A stretch of 30,603 nucleotides of DNA from Pelagadaptatus sp034112445 (GTDB lineage: Bacteria; Pseudomonadota; Gammaproteobacteria; Pseudomonadales; Cellvibrionaceae). The number at the start of each line of letters is the position of its first letter. The first letter of the stretch is position 1. This document shows, piece by piece, positions 25,982 to 30,603 of this stretch. Made by a program: the position numbers and the translations under genes. The notes under the pieces are model-generated. The model was given only the letters and a program-made list of their open reading frames with translations. It had not been told where the DNA came from and made no database searches. The stretch is taken from positions 1 through 30,603 of the forward strand of contig JAWUVI010000030.1 in NCBI GenBank assembly GCA_034112445.1, written 5' to 3'.

Positions 25982-26014
25982 CGCACACAAACAATGCACA
26001 CAAACAATGCACAC
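25982..26014 (+). promoter_or_regulatory. Tandem 13-bp repeats forming two NtrC-like sites
   Basis: GCACACAAACAAT occurs twice head to tail (25983-25995, 25996-26008), followed by GCACAC. Read across the junctions, each copy forms GCAC-N7-ATGC, close to the NtrC pattern GCAC-N7-GTGC. The copy at 25995-26011 matches the 17-base consensus TGCACCAAAATGGTGCA at 12 positions. The sites lie about 140-155 bases before the predicted sigma54 start, the normal enhancer distance. They are the main structure seen in the 399-base gap 25776-26174, which holds no gene. Confidence 0.5.
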
Positions 26015-26086
26015 CGTGATCTATTACAGAGCAAGCCAACCATAAACTCATGTAACAACATCAGAATATAACCCCACAAATTATTG

Positions 26087-26099
26087 CAACCAACTGATT
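26087..26099 (+). promoter_or_regulatory. IHF-like site between enhancer and sigma54 promoter
   Basis: CAACCAACTGATT matches the IHF consensus (YAANNNNTTGATW) except at one base. It lies between the NtrC-like repeats and the -24 box, where IHF usually bends DNA at sigma54 promoters. The consensus is loose, so confidence is modest. Confidence 0.35.
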
Positions 26100-26118
26100 T
26101 ATATACAGATTATTATTC

Positions 26119-26134
26119 TGGCACAGTAAATGCT
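26119..26134 (+). promoter_or_regulatory. sigma54 (RpoN) promoter of the FNT channel gene
   Basis: TGGCACAGTAAATGCT matches the sigma54 consensus (TGGCACG-N4-TTGCW) at all but two positions, with the essential GG and GC at the correct 10-base spacing. The predicted start is near 26145, giving a leader of about 30 nt before the ATG, with a GGAG ribosome binding site in it. Confidence 0.8.
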
Positions 26135-26174
26135 CTAGGCCATACAGAACTTAAAATCCTTTGGAGAAAAACAT

Positions 26175-27014
26175 ATGGCCTATATAGAACCCAGCGAATT
26201 TGCAGCCAAAATGGTTGATGCAGGTGAGCAGAAAATTTTTATGTCAACAAAAGACACACTCGTTCGTGCATTTATGGCCGGCGCAATTCTTGGGCTTGCC
26301 GCATTTTTTGCTATCACGGTAATCGTTAAAACCGGCTCACCACTTGTCGGTGCCCTACTCTTCCCTGTTGGCTTCATCATGTTATACCTGATGAAATTCG
26401 ATCTTCTAACCGGTGTATTCACACTCGTCCCCTTAGCCGTTATGGATAAGCGTCCAGGATGCACGATAAACCAGATGTTTAGAGTCTGGGGTTTAGTTTT
26501 TGTTGGCAACTTTGCAGGCGCGTTAACCGTTGCATTTTTTGCGTCGTATATTTTGACCTACGGTTACAATACTGACGGTGGCGCTCTGGCTGCTAAAGTT
26601 GGTAGTATCGGTGAATCTCGGACACTTGGTTATCAGTCTCACGGATTTGATGGCTGGATCACTATTTTCATCCGTGGCATGTTGTGTAACTGGATGGTAT
26701 CAATGGGTGTTGTTGGTGCGATGATTTCAACGTCAGCCACAAGTAAAATCATTGCAATGTGGATGCCGGTCATGTTGTTCTTTTTCATGGGCTTTGAACA
26801 TTCAATTGTTAACATGTTCCTATTCCCATTTTCTATGATCATGGGTGGCGAATTCACTATAATGGATTACTTCATGTGGAATGAAATCCCAACAGCGTTA
26901 GGTAATCTAGCCGGTGGTTTCTTGTTAGTAGGCTTACCCCTTTACTGGACCCACGTTAAAACCAATCCAGAACGCAAGTTAACGCCTGCAACTACTGAAA
27001 GTTTTGCACCATAA
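26175..27014 (+). CDS. Formate/nitrite transporter (FNT) family channel
   Basis: FNT proteins are pentameric aquaporin-like channels that pass small monovalent anions such as formate, nitrite or hydrosulfide. The 279-residue protein has six membrane segments. FPVGFIMLYLMKFDLLTGVFTL (63-84) corresponds to the first half-helix/omega-loop region with Thr79. RGMLCNWMVSMGV (167-179) is the second half-helix. GFEHSIVNMFLFP (206-218) carries His209, the central pore His of FocA at the same number. The gene has its own sigma54-type promoter, and a terminator-like hairpin follows it. Next is a PP2C/kinase fusion, then convergent cynS. Substrate could be nitrite, formate or cyanate; nothing in the sequence decides it. 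Confidence 0.92.
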   Translation: MAYIEPSEFAAKMVDAGEQKIFMSTKDTLVRAFMAGAILGLAAFFAITVIVKTGSPLVGALLFPVGFIMLYLMKFDLLTGVFTLVPLAVMDKRPGCTINQMFRVWGLVFVGNFAGALTVAFFASYILTYGYNTDGGALAAKVGSIGESRTLGYQSHGFDGWITIFIRGMLCNWMVSMGVVGAMISTSATSKIIAMWMPVMLFFFMGFEHSIVNMFLFPFSMIMGGEFTIMDYFMWNEIPTALGNLAGGFLLVGLPLYWTHVKTNPERKLTPATTESFAP

Positions 27015-27036
27015 ACATTAAGCTATTAGTAAAGAT

Positions 27037-27068
27037 AATCCTCGCTTGCTATCAAGCGAGGATTTTTT
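27037..27068 (+). terminator. Terminator-like hairpin enclosing the kinase ribosome binding site
   Basis: A perfect 12-bp stem (AATCCTCGCTTG / CAAGCGAGGATT, loop CTAT) is followed by four more T. It lies 22 bases past the FNT stop. The AGGA at 27059-27062, the only ribosome binding site for the kinase ATG at 27073, is in the 3' arm. The hairpin may therefore end most transcripts after the channel gene and hide the ribosome binding site in those that continue. Confidence 0.85.
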
Positions 27069-27072
27069 AATT

Positions 27073-28788
27073 ATGCAAAAAAAATTACGCGTATCTTCTG
27101 GTCAACATACCAGCCCTGGCAAAAAGAAAATCAATCAAGATTTTCATGGCACACTCATCCCCAATGATCCATTGCTGAGCTCTAAAGGAATTGCTGTAGC
27201 CATTGCCGACGGCATTAGCAGTAGCGATGTAAGTCAAATCGCCAGTCAAACGGCCATTAATAGTTTTTTTCACGACTACTATTGCACCTCAGATTCATGG
27301 TCAGTTAAACGCTCTGCTCAACGCGTATTAAATGCGGTTAATTCTTGGCTATACTCCCAAACACAAAGCAGCCCTTATCGTTTCGACAAAGACAAAGGTT
27401 ACATATGCACATTCAGTGGCATTGTTTTTAAGTCCCATCAAGCTCATCTATTTCATTGTGGAGATTCACGGATTTATCGGCTTGCCGGCAATCAACTCGA
27501 ACAACTTACCACTGATCATCGTAGAGTTGTTTCTGAAAATACAAGCTACCTAACTCGAGCCCTAGGAATACATAATTATGTAGAGATGGATTATTTAAAT
27601 CTGCCAATTCATGAAGGGGATATTTTTGTTTTGGCAACCGACGGCGTGTATGAATTCTTACAAAATAAACACATCGCAAAAGTCATTAATGACGGGCAAA
27701 ATAATCTCGATCTAGCCGCAAAAAACTTAATAGATAAAGCCTACACAGCTGGGAGTTTAGATAACCTAACCCTGCAAATAATTAAAGTTGATCAGCTACC
27801 CGAACGTAACTTAAACGAAGTCCATCAACAAATAAACGTCTTACCCGCACCGCCAAGCTTGCGCCCTAGAATGAATTTTGACGGCTTTAATATTTTGCGT
27901 GAAATTTACATCAGTAGTCGCAGCCATGTCTTTCTTGCTCAAGATACTGAAACCAACGAAAAAGTCGTCATCAAAACACCATCTACAGAAATGCGGAACA
28001 ACGAAGAATTTTTAGAAAACTTCCTTATGGAAGAATGGATTGCCAAACGTGTAAACAACGCCCATATTTTGAAAGCCATTGAACCTAAGCGCAAACGAAA
28101 CTTTCTGTATACCGTCACAGAATACATCGAAGGAAAAACTCTCGCACAATGGATTATTGATAACCCATCGCCAGACATAAACAAAGTTCGCGACATCGTT
28201 GAACAAATCGCAAAAGGTCTACAAGCACTTCACAGGCAAGAAATGGTTCACCAAGACCTTAGACCAAACAACATCATGATTGATACTTTTGGAACCGTAA
28301 AAATTATTGATTTCGGCGCAACTAAAGTAGCCGGTGTTTCAGACATCATTCTTAAAAATCAAGGGGTTGTCGGCACGGCACAATATACCGCGCCAGAATA
28401 TTTTTTAGGTGAATCTGGCTCAAGCCTGTCTGATTTATTTTCGCTTGGGGTCATAACCTACCAAATGATCTCAGGCCATTTACCCTACGGTAATGCCATC
28501 TCTAAGGTATCGAATGCCAAAGGATTACAACGCCTTTCATACATACCCATAAGAACCAACGATAACAACATTCCAGAATGGCTAGACCTCTCTATCAACA
28601 AGGCCGTCCACATAAATCCACTGAAACGTTATGGCGAGGTATCGGAATTCATTCACGAACTAAAACAGCCCAGCATTCAGTACTTGAGTCGCACCAAACC
28701 TCCCCTGCTAGAAAGAAACCCCGTACTCTTTTGGCAAAGCGTTTCTTTTATTCTATTAGGCATACTGATATGGGTAGCTTCACAATAA
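27073..28788 (+). CDS. Fused PP2C-type phosphatase / Ser-Thr protein kinase, membrane-anchored
   Basis: This 571-residue protein carries two opposing enzymes. Residues 1-245 are a PP2C phosphatase with the metal-binding motifs NQDF (Asp23), IADG (46-47), HCGDSR, ATDG (190-191) and DN (230-231). Residues about 270-540 are a protein kinase with VVIK (Lys301), HQDLRPNN (catalytic Asp395), IDFGATK (Asp413) and APE (440-442). The glycine-rich loop is degenerate (REIYISSRSHVFLA). A single membrane segment ends the protein (about 556-569), so both domains face the cytoplasm. I start at ATG 27073; an upstream TTG lies inside the hairpin stem. Similar fusions sit beside nitrate/nitrite genes in Pseudomonas and relatives. 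The likely target is the channel or a nitrogen regulator. Confidence 0.93.
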   Translation: MQKKLRVSSGQHTSPGKKKINQDFHGTLIPNDPLLSSKGIAVAIADGISSSDVSQIASQTAINSFFHDYYCTSDSWSVKRSAQRVLNAVNSWLYSQTQSSPYRFDKDKGYICTFSGIVFKSHQAHLFHCGDSRIYRLAGNQLEQLTTDHRRVVSENTSYLTRALGIHNYVEMDYLNLPIHEGDIFVLATDGVYEFLQNKHIAKVINDGQNNLDLAAKNLIDKAYTAGSLDNLTLQIIKVDQLPERNLNEVHQQINVLPAPPSLRPRMNFDGFNILREIYISSRSHVFLAQDTETNEKVVIKTPSTEMRNNEEFLENFLMEEWIAKRVNNAHILKAIEPKRKRNFLYTVTEYIEGKTLAQWIIDNPSPDINKVRDIVEQIAKGLQALHRQEMVHQDLRPNNIMIDTFGTVKIIDFGATKVAGVSDIILKNQGVVGTAQYTAPEYFLGESGSSLSDLFSLGVITYQMISGHLPYGNAISKVSNAKGLQRLSYIPIRTNDNNIPEWLDLSINKAVHINPLKRYGEVSEFIHELKQPSIQYLSRTKPPLLERNPVLFWQSVSFILLGILIWVASQ

Positions 28789-28847
28789 ACCATTAAGCCG
28801 CTCTAACTTAACCGGCGGCATAATGGCTAGATTACCATCCCAGATAT

Positions 28848-29288
28848 TTACCAAGTTTTATAAGGCAAAAACTTTCCATTCAGAGTAAGCAGAACACGAT
28901 CGCCTTTGGGGTCTTCGATTTTTTCCACATCCATACTGAAATCAATAGCGCTCATAATTCCGTCACCAAACTTCTCTTGAATCACCTCTTTCAATGTATC
29001 GCCATAAACACCCACAACCTCGTACAAACGATAGATAAGCGGATCCTGTGGCACATCCTTTTCCCATACTTTTGTCGGGAATTCCATCAAGGCAGATTTA
29101 GCACCTTCAGGCAGACCAAGCAACTGACATAACTTTTCTGCTGGCTCTTCTGGCATGCTGTTCATACCCAAACAGGCCGACGTTACCCACACAGTTCCCA
29201 TTCCCAACTGTTCAGCTATGCCTTCCCAAGATAAACCTTTGGCTTTTTTTGCCAAAACTACCGCTTCTACTACCTCTTCTTTTTTCAT
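28848..29288 (-). CDS. cynS: Cyanate hydratase (cyanase)
   Basis: Cyanase converts cyanate and bicarbonate to carbamate and CO2; carbamate then falls apart to ammonia. It both detoxifies cyanate and supplies nitrogen. The 146-residue protein has the N-terminal helical domain (GLSWEGIAEQLGMGTVWVTSACLG) and the decamer catalytic domain. Arg87, Glu90 and Ser113 (YRLYE; IMSAIDFSMD) match E. coli Arg96, Glu99 and Ser122 with a constant offset of nine. I use ATG 29288, with AGAGG 8 bases before it; a TTG one codon earlier is less likely. It converges on the kinase/phosphatase gene. No carbonic anhydrase (cynT) or cynX lies in the window. Confidence 0.96.
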   Translation of the reverse strand: MKKEEVVEAVVLAKKAKGLSWEGIAEQLGMGTVWVTSACLGMNSMPEEPAEKLCQLLGLPEGAKSALMEFPTKVWEKDVPQDPLIYRLYEVVGVYGDTLKEVIQEKFGDGIMSAIDFSMDVEKIEDPKGDRVLLTLNGKFLPYKTW

Positions 29289-29296
29289 CAAAAAAA

Positions 29297-29323
29297 CCTC
29301 TAGTTAATTAATACCACTAGAGG
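29297..29323. repeat. 7-bp inverted repeat over the cynS start region
   Basis: CCTCTAG (29297-29303) and CTAGAGG (29317-29323) flank a 13-base AT-rich spacer. One arm contains the cynS ribosome binding site. If the predicted sigma54 start near 29316 is used, only one arm is transcribed, so this would act as DNA (an operator) rather than as an RNA hairpin. Confidence 0.5.
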
Positions 29324-29326
29324 CTT

Positions 29327-29342
29327 AGCAATTTACGTACCT
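29327..29342 (-). promoter_or_regulatory. sigma54 (RpoN) promoter of cynS
   Basis: On the minus strand AGGTACGTAAATTGCT matches the sigma54 consensus at all but two positions, including GG and GC with 10 bases between and the full TTGCW. The start would be near 29316, giving a 28-nt leader, almost the same geometry as for the FNT gene. Confidence 0.72.
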
Positions 29343-29426
29343 TCATTGACGATCGACAATAAAATGCCAAAACACTTATACATAAAGGGCCATAAAGAAA
29401 CCTCGCGCCAAAGTTACAATCATGCC

Positions 29427-29441
29427 GATCCTATATGGTGC
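29427..29441 (-). promoter_or_regulatory. NtrC-like site upstream of cynS
   Basis: On the minus strand GCACC-ATATA-GGATC matches the NtrC pattern GCACC-N5-GGTGC at 8 of 10 defined positions, with a perfect left half. Its centre is about 118 bases before the predicted sigma54 start. The 357-base gap 29289-29645 holds this site, the cynS promoter and the thioesterase start region; I see no gene in it. Confidence 0.45.
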
Positions 29442-29645
29442 ATACCTCTTCACCGCACCCTAAACATGAAGCATAAAAGTGCAGCCCGGCGGTTAACATT
29501 ATTACGAGGCCGCAGAGCGTGTTTTTAACAAACCGTTTGATATTTAGCATCAATGGCCAAACCGTTACCCCCTCCGTTAAACTGACACCCAATACTTACC
29601 ACACCAAAATAAACCTGCTTTACGGCGAACAACAAAGAGAAACAT

Positions 29646-30092
29646 ATGAGCAATAGCAAAGAGGCCTTACTGGATCTTCTCAACAATCATGCCCCCCACT
29701 TTGTGGGAATGCTTGGAGGAAAGATGGTTGATTTTGACAGCGAGCTAAGCCTTGCCACTTTTGAATTCAACGTCTGTAAAGATTTCTGTCACTCAATCGA
29801 CATCATTCAAGGAGGATTCATTACCTCTATGCTAGACACTGCCATGAGCCACGCTGTTTTTGCAGCTAACACTGATGTAATTGGTTTGTCGTCATTAGAA
29901 ATCAAAACCAGCTACCTAGAAACCAGCCGCGCCGGCAAGCTTCGCGCTGAAGGGTGGATCGTAAAAAGTGGTTATAAAACCGGATTTTTAGAAGGACGTT
30001 TATACAACGAGGCAGGTCAACTCACCGCCACGGCCAGTACAGTCGCTAAAATAGTACGCAAACCAACCTCCACACCAAAAACTAAAAGCTAG
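29646..30092 (+). CDS. PaaI-type hotdog-fold thioesterase
   Basis: This 148-residue protein has the hotdog thioesterase core: DFCHSIDIIQGGFITSMLDTAMSHAVFA (46-73), with the GG turn before the central helix and Asp64 as the probable catalytic acid. The edge strand LSSLEIKTSYLETSRAGKLRAEGWIVKSGYKTGFLEGRLY follows. Such proteins hydrolyse acyl- or aryl-CoA esters; the substrate is unknown. It is divergent from cynS and followed by ssrA, with no visible functional link to either. Confidence 0.88.
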   Translation: MSNSKEALLDLLNNHAPHFVGMLGGKMVDFDSELSLATFEFNVCKDFCHSIDIIQGGFITSMLDTAMSHAVFAANTDVIGLSSLEIKTSYLETSRAGKLRAEGWIVKSGYKTGFLEGRLYNEAGQLTATASTVAKIVRKPTSTPKTKS

Positions 30093-30176
30093 CGCACCAA
30101 TCATCTTGGATACATGATTATTAGAAATAAAACATTGGTCGCTATCTAACAATAAGGGACTGAGTTATTATTGCTC

Positions 30177-30206
30177 TTGATATTGTTGTTTAAGGCATCA
30201 TATATC
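30177..30206 (+). promoter_or_regulatory. sigma70-type promoter of ssrA
   Basis: TTGATA (30177-30182) and TATATC (30201-30206) are separated by 18 bases, with the tmRNA 5' end 7 bases further on. The position fits the mature 5' GGGG well. Confidence 0.6.
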
Positions 30207-30212
30207 TACTAC

Positions 30213-30602
30213 GGGGCCGATTTGGATTCGACGCCGGTGACGAAACTTTAGGTGCATGTCGTGAGGGTAGCCAATCACGTAAATCCAAAGCTGCAAACTA
30301 TTAGTTGCCAATGATGACAACTATGGTGCTCAACTAGCCGCGTAAGCAGCTTTTTGAAACACCAACTAGCGGTTCGCCCGCTAGCGGTCTTTAGCAAGGT
30401 GCCAGTATCGCGCTACTGACTGTCATATAGAACTGGATCGCCGTGAAGCCTGCCTGGGGTGAATCAGCTAAAACTTAACAGGATCGTGTTTTACGTCAGG
30501 GCCGCTGGGCTGTGAGGCATTAAATCAATAGGCGGAACTAAACATGTAGACCCTAAAGCAGAGTGCTGACGGACGGGGGTTCAACTCCCCCCGGCTCCAC
30601 CA
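30213..30602 (+). ncRNA. ssrA: Transfer-messenger RNA
   Basis: The 390-nt RNA begins GGGGCCGATTTGGATTCGAC and ends GGCTCCACCA, forming the tRNA-Ala-like acceptor and T-arm (GACGGGGGTTCAACTCCCCC) of one-piece tmRNA. The tag frame runs 30307-30345 and encodes ANDDNYGAQLAA followed by TAA, a typical gammaproteobacterial degradation tag ending LAA. Between tag and 3' end lie GC-rich stems consistent with the pseudoknots. With SmpB it frees stalled ribosomes and marks the incomplete protein for ClpXP. The 3' end is encoded with CCA. The window stops one base later. Confidence 0.98.
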
Positions 30603-30603
30603 A

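Noticed and set aside
26175..27014. Naming the FNT gene focA or nirC
   Set aside because: The omega-loop and pore segments do not clearly match either type and the neighbours are cyanase and a kinase, so a substrate-specific name is not supported.
27046..27072. Upstream TTG start for the kinase/phosphatase (nine extra residues)
   Set aside because: These codons lie inside the terminator-like stem and have no ribosome binding site; the ATG at 27073 gives a normal PP2C N-terminus.
29297..29323. RNA hairpin plus T-run hiding the cynS ribosome binding site
   Set aside because: The stem is only 7 bp with a 13-base loop, and the predicted sigma54 start near 29316 leaves one arm untranscribed. It would matter only if a promoter further upstream is used.
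29346..29528. 60-codon reading frame between cynS and the thioesterase
   Set aside because: It runs across the predicted cynS enhancer region, has no ribosome binding site and resembles no family I know.

Overview
The window looks like a piece of chromosome from a marine-type gammaproteobacterium of moderate to low GC. The core gene order is tRNA-Thr/Tyr/Gly/Thr-tuf, birA-coaX, greA-carB-carA-dapB-dnaJ-dnaK-grpE, recN, fur, bamE, ratB-ratA, smpB and ssrA. This order is typical of Pseudomonas and Cellvibrio-like lineages, and Fur and CarA resemble their Pseudomonas and E. coli counterparts closely. Assignment below the class level is inference. Nothing in the core part looks mobile or broken.

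Layout. Bases 1-746 hold the start of tuf and four tRNA genes on the minus strand. Bases 817-4264 hold a tight minus-strand operon: glutathione peroxidase, OhrR/OspR-type regulator, birA, coaX and a SPOR-like protein. Bases 4368-9416 hold carA-carB-greA with a recognisable sigma70 promoter and a terminator. Bases 9496-14456 hold grpE-dnaK-dnaJ-dapB under a strong sigma32-type promoter. Bases 14526-17989 hold recN with SOS boxes, fur, bamE, ratB and ratA. From 18240 on, conserved genes (smpB, ssrA) are mixed with accessory ones: two paralogous NSS-family sodium symporters, a LysE/RhtB exporter, a TonB-dependent receptor, a GST, a hotdog thioesterase and a nitrogen-related module. The window ends one base after the tmRNA 3' CCA.

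The most interesting part is 25982-29442. A formate/nitrite-family (FNT) channel gene is followed by a fused PP2C phosphatase / Ser-Thr kinase with a C-terminal membrane anchor. These two converge on a cyanase gene (cynS). Both transcription units start from sequences matching the sigma54 -24/-12 consensus at 14 of 16 positions. Each leader would be about 30 nt, and each has an NtrC-like site roughly 115-155 bp upstream of the predicted start. I infer a nitrogen-limitation regulon in which an FNT channel (nitrite, formate or possibly cyanate) is controlled by a membrane-tethered kinase/phosphatase and linked to cyanate breakdown to ammonia and CO2. A perfect 12-bp terminator-like hairpin between the channel and kinase genes contains the kinase ribosome binding site, which suggests an extra layer of control.

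Other second-look items are paired motifs at the carA promoter, 13-bp tandem repeats between carA and carB, an inverted repeat that may be the operator of the peroxidase/OspR-like pair, a hexanucleotide repeat between ratA and an NSS gene, and two NSS symporters that both have Gly where LeuT has gating Arg30.
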